A stretch of DNA of 64,000 nucleotides, from positions 21,628-85,627 of the forward strand of contig NZ_JAEQAZ010000016.1 of NCBI RefSeq assembly GCF_016654115.1, written 5' to 3'. Both the position numbers and the translations under genes were made by a program. Shown in pieces: positions 26,449-35,316 of this stretch. Within the stretch, counting starts at the first letter, position 1. Each line of letters starts with the position of its first letter. This DNA comes from Streptomyces sp. MBT53. Lineage in GTDB: Bacteria; Actinomycetota; Actinomycetes; Streptomycetales; Streptomycetaceae. The notes below the pieces were generated by a model that saw nothing but the letters and a program-made list of their open reading frames with translations, did no database searches and was not told the origin of the DNA.

Positions 26449-26889
26449 ATGAGCAGCACCACCCCCGCGGCAGCCGCCGCCCACTTCCGCGCGAGCCTCG
26501 CCTTCCACAGCGACGTCTCCGATGTCGCCGCCGCGCTCGCCTCCGGAGACCCCGCCTTCGTCGTCGTGGACTCACGCTCCACCGAGTCCTGGGACCAGGG
26601 GCACATCCCCGGAGCGGTCCACCTCCCCACCGCGCTCGTCATCGAACAGGCCGGGCGACTCCTCGGCAGATCCGTGCCGGTGGTGACGTACTGCTGGGGC
26701 CCCGGCTGCAACGGCGCCACCCGCGCGGCCCTCGCCTTCGCCGAACTCGGTTACCAGGTACGGGAGATGCTCGGCGGCTTCGAGTACTGGGTGCGCGAGG
26801 GCTTCGAGTTCGAGACCTGGCAGGGGCGGGAACGGCGCCCGGCCGACCCGCTGACAGCGCCCGTGGGCGCCGCCGACTGCGGCTGCTGA
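26449..26889 (+). CDS. Single-domain rhodanese-like protein
   Basis: 146 residues. FVVVDSRSTESWDQGHIPGA is the rhodanese N-terminal signature and VVTYCWGPGCNGATRAALAF the active-site loop; the likely persulfide cysteine is in WGPGCNG. LGYQVREMLGGFEYW closes the domain, and the tail ends in DCGC. Rhodaneses move sulfane sulfur between thiols. I chose ATG 26449; a GTG at 26431 with AGGAC upstream would add MKGRPS. Divergent from an Lrp/AsnC regulator, a common regulator/target pair. Confidence 0.85.
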   Translation: MSSTTPAAAAAHFRASLAFHSDVSDVAAALASGDPAFVVVDSRSTESWDQGHIPGAVHLPTALVIEQAGRLLGRSVPVVTYCWGPGCNGATRAALAFAELGYQVREMLGGFEYWVREGFEFETWQGRERRPADPLTAPVGAADCGC

Positions 26890-26983
26890 AGCTGCGAACG
26901 GGCGCTGCCCGCACGAGAGTTGGCGGCGCGCGCGGCGGCTCGAACCATGAACATGTGGGCTCGCTGTGCGTTAGGTTCTGCCC

Positions 26984-27502
26984 ATGGCGCTATACGTGGA
27001 GCCGGGCACGGCGGTGCAGTGGGTGGAGTCGGGCGGCGGGCCGCTCATAGCGGTACCGGAGACGGTGCTGCCGTTCTGGACGGGAGCCGACGGCGACGAA
27101 CTGGCCTCGGACTACGACCGGGCGTGCGAGGTCGGCGGATACGTCGGCCTGCTGCCGGTGGGGGACAGCGCGGCCCTGGTCCTGGGCGACGAACCCGCCT
27201 CGACGGCCTTCCTGCCGGAGCACGGCACGTTCGTACGGTGGTGTGCCGCGGACTCCGAGGACGAGGTGCTGGCCGGAGTACCCGCCGCGCTCGCCGGCGC
27301 GACCTGGGAGAACGAGGTGCGGTGGGACGTCCCCGGACCACTGGTGCTCTTCGACTCGGCGTGGCCCGGGCGGGATTCGGAAGGCACCGAGCACCTGAAG
27401 GTCGACCTGGAACCAGGACGCTACGCCGTTCGCGCGGGCCGCGCCCAGCCGGGCCCGGAGACCTGGCTGGGCCTTGTGCACCTACGACGGCTTCCCGACT
27501 GA
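26984..27502 (+). CDS. Imm21-like immunity family protein
   Basis: 172 residues, no signal or membrane segment. WVESGGGPLIAVPETVLPFW, ACEVGGYVGLLPVGDSAALV, FVRWCAADSEDEVLAGV and LVLFDSAWPGRD match what I know of the Imm21 family, found next to polymorphic toxins but also alone in Streptomyces. No toxin gene is nearby, so it is an orphan. A TTAGGT box (26971-26976) stands seven bases before the ATG, suggesting a leaderless transcript. It converges on the DUF885 gene with 37 bases between stops. Confidence 0.7.
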   Translation: MALYVEPGTAVQWVESGGGPLIAVPETVLPFWTGADGDELASDYDRACEVGGYVGLLPVGDSAALVLGDEPASTAFLPEHGTFVRWCAADSEDEVLAGVPAALAGATWENEVRWDVPGPLVLFDSAWPGRDSEGTEHLKVDLEPGRYAVRAGRAQPGPETWLGLVHLRRLPD

Positions 27503-27539
27503 CCCGGGGTCGACGGGACTTCGGCCCCAGGTGCCGGCG

Positions 27540-29231
27540 TCAGAGCTGTGACAGCTCGTCCACCAGGTCGTCGAGGCCCAGCGAACCCTGCGACAGCGCG
27601 GCCATGTGCCACGCCTTGAGGTCGAAGTCGTCGCCGTGCCGCTGCCGCGCGTTCTCCCGGCCCAACAGCCAGGCCCGCTGGCCGAGTTTGTAGCCGATGG
27701 CCTGGCCCGGGATCGTGAGATAGCGGGTCAGCTCGCTCTCCACGAAGTCCGCCGGACGGCTGCTGTGCGCGCCGAAGAACTCCTGCGCCAGCTCCGGCGT
27801 CCACCGCTCACCGGGGTGGAACGGCGAGTCCGCCGGGATCTCCAGCTCCAGGTGCATGCCGATGTCGACGATGATCCGGGTGGCCCGCATCATCTGCCCG
27901 TCCAGAAAGCCGAGTCGCTGCTCCGCGTCCTCCAAGTAGCCCAGTTCGTCCATCAGTTGCTCCGCGTACAGCGCCCAGCCCTCGGCGTTGGCGCTGACCA
28001 TGCCGACGGACGCCTGGTAGCGGGACAGATCCTCGGCGACATGCGCCCACTGGGCGAGCTGGAGGTGATGGCCGGGAACGCCCTCGTGGTACCAGGTCGA
28101 GACGAGGTCGTAGACCGGGAACCGGGTCTGCCCCATGGTCGGCAGCCAGGTGCGGCCCGGCCGCGAGAAGTCCTGCGAGGGTGACGTGTAGTACGGCGCC
28201 GCCGCACTGCCCGCGGGCGCGATCCGCGACTCCACCCGCCGTACCCGCTCGGCGAGTTCGAAGTGGGTGCCGTCCAGCTCCTCGATCGCCCGGTCCATCA
28301 CGCCCTGGAGCCACTCGCGGACCTCGTCGACACCCTCGATGTGCCGACCGTGCTCGTCCAGATGCGCGAGGGCCACCCATGGGGTCTCGGCGCCGGGCAG
28401 GATCTTCTCGGCCTCCCGCTTCATCTCCGTGAGCAGCCGGTGGTACTCGGACCAGCCGTACGCGTACGCCTCGTCGAGGTTCAGGTCCGTACCGTTGTAG
28501 TAGCGCGCCCAACGCGCGTACCGCTCACGGCCCACCGTGTTCGGCGCGCCCTCGATCGCCGGCGCGTACACGTCCCGCAGCCAGTCCCGCAGTTCCACCA
28601 GGGCCGCGGTCGCCCCGCGGGCGGCCTCGTCCAGTTCGGTGCGCAGGGACTCGGGTCCGGCCGAGGCGAAGTCCTCGTACCAGCCGCGCCCCTCGCCGTC
28701 CGGGTCCGACCACTCGGTGAGCTGGTCGATGAAGGTGGCCGTCGGGCGCGGGCTCGCGAACAGCTTGCGGTCCAGGCCCAGTTGGAGGGACTCGCGGTAG
28801 CCGGCCAGCGCGGTGGGCACCGCGCGCAGCCGCTCGGCGATCGCCGCCCAGTCCTCCTCGGACTGCGCCGGCGTCAGCGTGAACACATCACGCACCGTGT
28901 GCGCGGGGGTGTGCATATTGCCCACCTCGCGCAGCCCCTCGTCGGTGTCGTGCACGCCGAGTGCGGCGGTCAGCCGCTCGCGCAGCAGGCGCGCGCACCG
29001 GCGCTCGACACCACTGTCCGCGCCGGGCCGGCGCTCTGCCTCGTCGAGCTTGGCGAGGGTCGCCCGCTGAAGCTCCGCGAGTCGTTCCTGACCTGCGGGG
29101 GAGAGGTCGGGCAGCCTGCTCGAACTCTCCTTCACGCCGAGATACGTACCGATGACCGGGTTGAGGGCGATGAGATCGTCGACGTAGGCGTCGGCGACCT
29201 GCCGGGGCAGCGGAGTGTTGGTCTGCGACAT
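27540..29231 (-). CDS. DUF885 family metallopeptidase-like protein
   Basis: 563 residues, cytoplasmic. The metal motif is STWYHEGVPGHHLQLAQ (a variant of HExxH) with the downstream acidic NAEGWALYAE, the standard layout for DUF885, distantly like M3/M32 gluzincins; substrate unknown. The N-terminus (YVDDLIALNPVIGTYLGVKE) also fits. ATG 29231 has GAGG nine bases upstream; in-frame ATGs at 29240 and 29246 have no usable spacing. Followed on the opposite strand by the Imm21-like gene; upstream on the same strand is an Lrp/AsnC gene. Confidence 0.85.
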   Translation of the reverse strand: MSQTNTPLPRQVADAYVDDLIALNPVIGTYLGVKESSSRLPDLSPAGQERLAELQRATLAKLDEAERRPGADSGVERRCARLLRERLTAALGVHDTDEGLREVGNMHTPAHTVRDVFTLTPAQSEEDWAAIAERLRAVPTALAGYRESLQLGLDRKLFASPRPTATFIDQLTEWSDPDGEGRGWYEDFASAGPESLRTELDEAARGATAALVELRDWLRDVYAPAIEGAPNTVGRERYARWARYYNGTDLNLDEAYAYGWSEYHRLLTEMKREAEKILPGAETPWVALAHLDEHGRHIEGVDEVREWLQGVMDRAIEELDGTHFELAERVRRVESRIAPAGSAAAPYYTSPSQDFSRPGRTWLPTMGQTRFPVYDLVSTWYHEGVPGHHLQLAQWAHVAEDLSRYQASVGMVSANAEGWALYAEQLMDELGYLEDAEQRLGFLDGQMMRATRIIVDIGMHLELEIPADSPFHPGERWTPELAQEFFGAHSSRPADFVESELTRYLTIPGQAIGYKLGQRAWLLGRENARQRHGDDFDLKAWHMAALSQGSLGLDDLVDELSQL

Positions 29232-29264
29232 GGGGACCATCCTCATACCTGGGACTTCTCCCCG

Positions 29265-29759
29265 TCACCCCGATTCAGCTACGGGCGTGGCAAGCGGTAG
29301 CAAGGGCCCGCAGTCCCACTGCTGGAAGATCAACCGGGTCTCCACGCGCGCCACTTCCCGCTGTGACGTGAACTCGTCCAGGACCAGTCGCTGCAGGTCC
29401 GCCATGTCCGCGACGGCCACATGGATCAGATAGTCGTCCGGCCCGGTCAGATGGAACACGGTCCGCGACTCCGGCAACGCCCGCACCCGCTCCACGAACG
29501 GCCCCACCAGCTCCCGCCGATGCGGCCTGACCTGCACCGACAGCAGTGCCTCCAGGCCGCGCCCCAACTTCGCCGGATCGAGCCGCAGTTGATGCCCGAG
29601 GATCACCCCGGCCCGGCGCAGCCGCGCCACCCGGTCCAGACACGTCGACGGCGCGACCCCGACCTGCGCGGCCAGATCGCGATACGTCGCCCGGGCGTCG
29701 TTCTGCAACAACCGCAGCAGATGAAGATCCACCGGATCGAGTACGACAGAGTCGGTCAT
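29265..29759 (-). CDS. Lrp/AsnC-family regulator
   Basis: 164 residues. DNA-binding part DPVDLHLLRLLQNDARATYR, AAQVGVAPSTCLDRVARLRR; RAM domain ALLSVQVRPHRRELVGPFVE, VFHLTGPDDYLIHVAVADM. The ATG at 29759 is preceded by TACGTT and exactly six bases, so the mRNA is likely leaderless; longer frames upstream run into the divergent promoter. It is divergent from the Cys/Met metabolism enzyme at 29820, the usual arrangement for an amino-acid-sensing Lrp regulator and its target. Confidence 0.9.
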   Translation of the reverse strand: MTDSVVLDPVDLHLLRLLQNDARATYRDLAAQVGVAPSTCLDRVARLRRAGVILGHQLRLDPAKLGRGLEALLSVQVRPHRRELVGPFVERVRALPESRTVFHLTGPDDYLIHVAVADMADLQRLVLDEFTSQREVARVETRLIFQQWDCGPLLPLATPVAESG

Positions 29760-29819
29760 CTGTCGAACGTAACACGGGCGTTTGTGATGCGGGCCCGGTG
29801 GATGTTCACCCTTCTCTCC

Positions 29820-31091
29820 ATGGACACAACGAGCCTGCATCCCTCCCCGGCCCGGCGGGCACTGGACACCGAAGCCGTGCACGCCGGCCGCGACGACCTC
29901 GCCCGGCAGGGCCTGCACGCCCCGCCCATCGATCTGTCGACCACCTATCCGTCGTACGACAGCCGCGGCGAGGCCGCCCGCATCGACGCCTTCGCCACCA
30001 CCGGCGCCGAACCCGAAGGCCCGCCCGTCTACGGCCGCCTCGGCAACCCGACCGTCGCCCGCTTCGAAACCGCCCTCGCCCGCCTCGAAGGCACCGACAG
30101 CGCGGTCGCCTTCGCCAGCGGCATGGCGGCCCTGACCGCCGTCCTGCTGGCCCGCGCCTCGACGGGGCTGCGCCATGTGGTGGCGGTACGACCTCTCTAC
30201 GGCTGCAGCGACCACCTGCTCACCGCCGGACTGCTCGGCTCCGAGGTGACCTGGACCGACCCGGCCGGAATCGCCGACGCGCTGCGCCCCGACACCGGTC
30301 TTGTCGTCGTCGAGTCACCGGCCAACCCGACCCTCGCCGAACTCGACCTGCGCGCCGTCGCCCACTCCTGCGGCTCGGTGCCCCTCCTCGCGGACAACAC
30401 CTTCGCCACGCCCGTCCTGCAACGCCCCGCCGAACACGGCGCACGCCTCGTCCTGCACAGCGCCACCAAGTACCTCGGCGGGCACGGCGACGTGATGGCG
30501 GGCGTGGTGGCCTGCGACGAGGAGTTCGCCGGGCAACTGCGCCAGATCCGCTTCGCGACCGGCGGCGTACTGCATCCGCTGGCCGGCTATCTGCTGCTGC
30601 GCGGCCTCGCGACCCTCCCGATCCGGGTACGCGCCGCGTCCGCCACCGCCGCCGAACTCGCCCGCCGCCTCGCCGCCGACCCGCGCGTGGCCCACGTCCA
30701 CTACCCGCGCATCGGCGGCGCGATGATCGCCTTCGAGACCTACGGCGACCCCCACGAGGTCATCGCAGGGGTCGGCCTCATCACCCCGGCGGTGAGCCTC
30801 GGCAGCGTGGACAGCCTGATCCAACATCCGGCGTCGATCAGCCATCGGGTGGTGGGGGAGACGGATCGGCGGGGCGCCGGGGTGAGTGACCGTCTGCTGA
30901 GACTGTCGGTGGGCCTGGAGGACGTGGAGGACCTGTGGTCGGATCTGGACGGGGCGCTGGCGCCGTCCGTCAGGGGCGCGGGGCTTTGTTCATCTGCGGC
31001 TCCGCCGCGGGGCGCGACCAGCCACAACGCACCCGCACCCGCCAACGAATCCACAACCCCTACGGCGCTTCGGCCCTCCCGAACTCCGTGA
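29820..31091 (+). CDS. Cys/Met-metabolism PLP enzyme (transsulfuration family)
   Basis: 423 residues. Family motifs: ALDTEAVHAGRDD, YGRLGNPTVARFETALARLE, AVAFASGMAALTAVL, VVVESPANPTLAELDLRAVA, LLADNTFATPVLQRP, and HSATKYLGGHGDVMAGV with the PLP lysine near residue 217. C-terminal LITPAVSLGSVDSLIQHPAS and SVGLEDVEDLWSDLDGAL. Cystathionine beta-lyase, gamma-lyase and methionine gamma-lyase are not separable by eye. The normal family end is near DLDGAL; about 45 further residues are encoded by a hairpin repeat (30971-31033) and by the 3' end of the convergent gene, overlapped by 32 bases. Divergent from an Lrp regulator. Confidence 0.88.
   Translation: MDTTSLHPSPARRALDTEAVHAGRDDLARQGLHAPPIDLSTTYPSYDSRGEAARIDAFATTGAEPEGPPVYGRLGNPTVARFETALARLEGTDSAVAFASGMAALTAVLLARASTGLRHVVAVRPLYGCSDHLLTAGLLGSEVTWTDPAGIADALRPDTGLVVVESPANPTLAELDLRAVAHSCGSVPLLADNTFATPVLQRPAEHGARLVLHSATKYLGGHGDVMAGVVACDEEFAGQLRQIRFATGGVLHPLAGYLLLRGLATLPIRVRAASATAAELARRLAADPRVAHVHYPRIGGAMIAFETYGDPHEVIAGVGLITPAVSLGSVDSLIQHPASISHRVVGETDRRGAGVSDRLLRLSVGLEDVEDLWSDLDGALAPSVRGAGLCSSAAPPRGATSHNAPAPANESTTPTALRPSRTP
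30971..31033 (+). repeat. Streptomyces hairpin repeat, copy 1
   Basis: Begins CAGGGGCGCGGGGCT, contains the stem GCGGC-TCC-GCCGC and the tail CAGCCACAACGC. The same element recurs at 44614-44685 with few changes. It lies at a convergent gene junction and is read through by the transsulfuration enzyme frame. Confidence 0.8.
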
Positions 31092-32523
31092 CGTCCACTG
31101 AAGTCACCGCCGTCTCCAACCGCGCCGTGACCACCAACGTCCCCTCCTCGATCTGATAGTCGAGCGGCAGCTCGAGCCCCCGCATCGCCGCCACCATCCC
31201 CGTGTTGGACGCCTGCGTCACGGCATACACGCTCTCGCACCCCGCCTCGACAGCCATCGCCACCAGCCGCCCCAGCAACTCGCTCCCGATGCCACGCCGT
31301 TGCCAGTCGTCCTCGACGAGCAGCGCGACCTCCGTCTCGTCCCCGTCCCACAGCAGGTGCCCGAGTCCGACGATCCGCCCCGAGGCCGTCTGCACGGCGA
31401 GCGTCCGGCCGAAGCGCGGGGAGAGCAGGTGGTTGAGATAGCGGTCGGCGTCACCGACCGGCCCGTGGTACCGCATGCCGAGCGTCCGCGCCGAGCAGCG
31501 CTCGTGCATCTCCCGCGCCGCCTCCAGATCTCCGGTGTCCGCGCGCCGCACGGTGATCGCGTTGCCCTCGGGCAGCGTCAGTACGTCCTGGCTGCGCGGG
31601 ATGCGCGGACCGAGCCGGGCGTCCAGCTCCACCAGGGCCCGCGCCCGGGCGAACTCGGTGGGCGTGAACGGCAGATACGGCCGCTCCACGGTGATCACTC
31701 CGCCTTCCGGCGCCCGCAGGCGCATCACGGTGTCCTCCAACGCACCCTCCGTCGGCACGGGCTCCTGCTCTCGCCCCTTGCCCGAAGTGGCCGCGGGCAG
31801 CGAACGGATGGTGCACCGGCCCAGCAACTGCCGCAGCGCCAGCGGCAGTTCCGCCGCGTCCAGGGCCGTGCGGGTGGCCAGGCCCAGGACACGGGTCGGT
31901 GCGTCCACCAGATCGTGGGCGTCGGCCCGCTCGATCCAGGTGCTCGAACCGCCGGCCGCCGCCACCAGCCGGGTGATCTCGGACGCGGCGACCTCACCCG
32001 GCGCCCGCAGCAGGAACTCGTCCACCGTGCCGTCGGCCAGCGGATGCGTCTGCAGGCTCAGGATGTCGACCTGGCGTCCGGCCAGCGCCGTGCACAACGC
32101 GGCCAGCGATCCGGGCGCGTCCCGCACCGTGGTCCGCATCCGCCACAGCGCGGCGGGCTCGGTGACACCGTCGGGCGCCACGGACGACTGCTGGGACTCC
32201 GACTCGGAAGCGAACTGGGGCTCCGACTCGGAGGGCCCGGCCTGCCGCACCCGCGCGGCCGACCGGGCACCGGTATCACCCGTAGGAGGTGCGTGACCGT
32301 GGCGGCGTGACCACCATGTGTGGAACCCCGCCGTGGCGATCAGCGCCAGCGCGGAGATCGCCAGCAGTGCCGGGCCCCCGGGACCGTGCCCCACCAGATT
32401 CGCCACGACGTCCGCCACCGCCACTGCGGTGAACAGCGCCGCCAGCTCCACCAGGTCGCGCCGCCAGTGGTGCACCGGACGCCCGTGCCTTGCGCGCGTC
32501 ACATCAGACATGTCTCGACTCAT
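31060..32523 (-). CDS. Membrane-anchored ACT-domain GNAT acetyltransferase
   Basis: 487 residues from ATG 32523 (ATG 32511 is the alternative; no clear ribosome site for either). Residues about 24-70 hold two membrane helices (LVELAALFTAVAVADVVANL; LLAISALALIATAGF). An Ser/Glu-rich linker leads to an ACT-like domain about 127-195 (RTTVRDAPGSLAALCTALAG). The C-terminal third is a GNAT domain: NAITVRRADTGDLEAAREMH, EVALLVEDDWQRRGIGSELL (acetyl-CoA loop RRGIGS), YAVTQASNTGMVAAMRGL. ACT plus GNAT suggests an acetyltransferase gated by an amino acid, as in lysine-acetylation systems. Convergent overlap of 32 bases with the PLP enzyme. Confidence 0.82.
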   Translation of the reverse strand: MSRDMSDVTRARHGRPVHHWRRDLVELAALFTAVAVADVVANLVGHGPGGPALLAISALALIATAGFHTWWSRRHGHAPPTGDTGARSAARVRQAGPSESEPQFASESESQQSSVAPDGVTEPAALWRMRTTVRDAPGSLAALCTALAGRQVDILSLQTHPLADGTVDEFLLRAPGEVAASEITRLVAAAGGSSTWIERADAHDLVDAPTRVLGLATRTALDAAELPLALRQLLGRCTIRSLPAATSGKGREQEPVPTEGALEDTVMRLRAPEGGVITVERPYLPFTPTEFARARALVELDARLGPRIPRSQDVLTLPEGNAITVRRADTGDLEAAREMHERCSARTLGMRYHGPVGDADRYLNHLLSPRFGRTLAVQTASGRIVGLGHLLWDGDETEVALLVEDDWQRRGIGSELLGRLVAMAVEAGCESVYAVTQASNTGMVAAMRGLELPLDYQIEEGTLVVTARLETAVTSVDVTEFGRAEAP

Positions 32524-32655
32524 GCGACCACTGTGAAGGAAGGGTGTTGCGTGATCACGAACTCTCTGTGACCGACCGGTAAAAGCGTGGTTCTGTACCT
32601 TTTGCAGTTCTTTTTGTGAGTCTGCTGCCCTGAAGGTCAGCCCCGGTGGCCTACG

Positions 32656-35316
32656 TCATGCGGCCACCTCCGCCACCAGCGTGCTGCGCAGCCGACGTGC
32701 CTGAGCGACCAGTCGAGAGGAGCCGGTGCGGTCCGCCGTCTGCGCCAGATGCGGCAGCTCGCCCCGCGCCCCGGACCGCTCCGCGCACTCGGCGGCCACG
32801 GCGAGCAGGTCCCCGAGCCCCCGCGCCGGCGCGGGCTTGATGTCGCCGTCCAGGTCGGCGAGCAGCGCGGTCAGGGTGTGGCGGAGGATCCCCCATATGC
32901 TCGTGTTCGCCCCGGTGGCGGCCGCCGTCCGCATCGACTCGGCGAGCCGAGAGGACTTCACCGCCCCGCTCCGCACCAACTGCCCGAGGTCCGTGCCCAG
33001 CCGGTCCCCGTCCAGCTGTCCCCGCGCCGCGAGCACCAGCAACGCGTCCACCGCGGCGAGCCGGTCCTCGGGGTGTCGCGCGCCGAGCCCGTACGCCAGA
33101 CACAGGTGCGTCGCCTCACCGGATGCGCCGCCGGACTCGGCCAGCGCCGGGAGTACGCCGGCCGCGCCCCGGGCGTCGTCCACGGCCGCGGTGGACACCT
33201 CCCGCACGATCCGCACCGCCACCAGCTCGCGCAGCTCGGGGAGTATCGCGAGCCAGTGCTGCTGCATGTTCCGGTTCCAGTGGTAGCAGTGCCAGCGCTC
33301 GCCGTAGACCGTCGTAGGCTGCCCCAGCTCCCGATACCCCGCCGGGAAGTCGGCCTGCAGCGACACGAGTTCACCGAATTCGAGCTGGACGCGGGCACCG
33401 GTGGACCGTCGTCGACTGGTGGGCAGCACGGGTTCCCCGGACGACAGCCATCGGGCGAGCCGGACGCCCTCGGCCGTACCGAGCGCCGCCGCGCGCTCGG
33501 CTGCCGCCGCTGCCGCCGCCAGGTCCGTCCGGCGCACCCGCAGGAGCGCCTGTGCGAAGTCCGCCGTCGAGACCCGCGCGCCCAGACGCCGATAGGTGTC
33601 GAGCCTGTCCACCAGCTCGTCCGGCTCCAGCAGGCCGGTACTCCAGCTGGGCGTCGACAGCAGGAACGGCAGCGGCTCCGCGCGGATGCGGTACGCCACC
33701 TCCCAAATGCGCGCCTCGAAGGCACTGGACAGCGGGCTGTGTCCGCACGACGGGGACCGGGAGCCGTGCTGGACGACGCCGTGGAGTGTGGCGGTGTGCA
33801 CTTTGCCCCGGAGAGTGGCCAGCAGGAGGTCGAGGCTCTCCGCCACGCTGTTGAATCCGTGATGATTCTTGCTGAAGCGGTTGTCCACACGGACGTTGTC
33901 CGGATCGGAGCTGTCCCACCAGAGGCGCGCGCACACCGGCCCCAATGCCTCCACCAGGGCGTCCCGGTCCTGGTACGCATGGCGGACGAGTCCGTCCAAC
34001 GCGCGCTCGAAAGCCGTCACATCGCCGTCGGACGCCAGCAACGCCCCTACTTCCTCGGAGAGTTCGACCGCAGACTCCGGAGCCGGCGCCAGGCGGACCG
34101 GCATCGGAGGCGGCGGAAGCACCTCCTCGTGGACTGCCGCCGCCGCTGCGACCGGCGCCGCCCCCAGCGACTCGACCGCACGCGCACGCAGCGCCGGGAC
34201 CAACTGGTCGGCCGCCGCCGCGAGTTCGGCCCGCACCTCGGGGGAGCCGACCTTCTTGAGGTGCCGCTCGACCAGTTTCAGCGCCCGCTCCTGCACTTCC
34301 GTGTCCTGGTGCCCGAAGGCGACGGCGACGGCGGGCAGCACCTCGGCGGCGGCCGACGCGTCCCGTGCCAGCACCTTTCCCAGCAGCACGAGTTGCGCCC
34401 GGACGAGCTTCTTCTCGGACCTGAACAGCACCGCGTCCGACATCTCCGTCAGCCGACGCGGCGTCAACTCCCCGTCCAGGGCCAGGGATCCGAGCACCGC
34501 CTGCGCGTGCGAGGCCACCGTGGGCACCGCGTCCGAGGCCAGGGCCAGCCAGTCGGCGATGTGCTCCCGCTCCTCCTCGCGGTTGAGGGCGAGCCCCTTC
34601 AGCACGCGCAGGAACGCCCGGTGATCGACAGTCGAACCGCCCCGCAGCAGCCGGGCCACACAGGCGTCCACCGTCCGCTTCCGGTCCAGGGCGCCTTCGA
34701 CGGTGAGCCGGGCGATCGCGTCCACCCAGCCGTCCAGATTCTCCGCCGAGGACCACTCCATGGGACCGGCGACGTCGTTCGTCTCGAAGAGCGCGGCCAT
34801 CAGCTCCGCGAGGTGGGGATCCCTGCGCAGCCGGTCGAACAGGGTGTCCCCGCGCTGCCACAGCTGACCGGTGTGCGCCACCCAGGCCTGCACATAGGTC
34901 TCCGTAGTCGGCACCGGACAACCGGAGAGCCGGACCAGACCGGCCATCAGCTCGTACGACACACCTGCGGAGGCCGGACGCCCGGCGAGGCGGTGCGTCA
35001 CATCGGCCAGCCAGGAGGCGTCGCGGTCGCCCAGGACGTGGATCAACAGCGCCGCCGACGACTGCGACCAGCGCATGTCGCTGCCGGCGATCCAGCTCAC
35101 CGAGGCGGCCGCTCCCGTCTCACAGGCGGCACCGGTCGCGTGCAGCGTGGGATAGGCGTGGCGGGACGGATGCCCCCACGGTGCCGTGCGCAGTTCCTTG
35201 CGGAGATCCTTCAACTCCGGCAGGAACGCCCGGCGTTCGGTATCCGTGAGCCCGTCGAGCAACCCGACCACCTCGGCGGTCCGCCCCGCCCGCACCGCTT
35301 CCATCAGCGCACTCAT
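32656..35316 (-). CDS. Large helical DUF6493-type protein paired with a SWIM protein
   Basis: 886 residues, no signal or membrane helix. The N-terminal and middle parts are helical, HEAT-like (LIHVLGDRDASWLADVTHRL; VLLGKVLARDASAAAEVLPA; LKLVERHLKKVGSPEVRAEL). After a Pro-rich break near residue 420 comes a domain with KNHHGFNSVAESLDLLL, EARIWEVAYRIRAEPLPFLL and WHCYHWNRNMQQHWLAILPE. I recognise this as the DUF6493 type; no enzymatic motif is visible. Its ATG overlaps the upstream SWIM gene stop (ATGA), so the two are one operon and probably one complex. Transcription should start at the DNA-damage-type promoter in front of the SWIM gene. Confidence 0.7.
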   Translation of the reverse strand: MSALMEAVRAGRTAEVVGLLDGLTDTERRAFLPELKDLRKELRTAPWGHPSRHAYPTLHATGAACETGAAASVSWIAGSDMRWSQSSAALLIHVLGDRDASWLADVTHRLAGRPASAGVSYELMAGLVRLSGCPVPTTETYVQAWVAHTGQLWQRGDTLFDRLRRDPHLAELMAALFETNDVAGPMEWSSAENLDGWVDAIARLTVEGALDRKRTVDACVARLLRGGSTVDHRAFLRVLKGLALNREEEREHIADWLALASDAVPTVASHAQAVLGSLALDGELTPRRLTEMSDAVLFRSEKKLVRAQLVLLGKVLARDASAAAEVLPAVAVAFGHQDTEVQERALKLVERHLKKVGSPEVRAELAAAADQLVPALRARAVESLGAAPVAAAAAVHEEVLPPPPMPVRLAPAPESAVELSEEVGALLASDGDVTAFERALDGLVRHAYQDRDALVEALGPVCARLWWDSSDPDNVRVDNRFSKNHHGFNSVAESLDLLLATLRGKVHTATLHGVVQHGSRSPSCGHSPLSSAFEARIWEVAYRIRAEPLPFLLSTPSWSTGLLEPDELVDRLDTYRRLGARVSTADFAQALLRVRRTDLAAAAAAAERAAALGTAEGVRLARWLSSGEPVLPTSRRRSTGARVQLEFGELVSLQADFPAGYRELGQPTTVYGERWHCYHWNRNMQQHWLAILPELRELVAVRIVREVSTAAVDDARGAAGVLPALAESGGASGEATHLCLAYGLGARHPEDRLAAVDALLVLAARGQLDGDRLGTDLGQLVRSGAVKSSRLAESMRTAAATGANTSIWGILRHTLTALLADLDGDIKPAPARGLGDLLAVAAECAERSGARGELPHLAQTADRTGSSRLVAQARRLRSTLVAEVAA

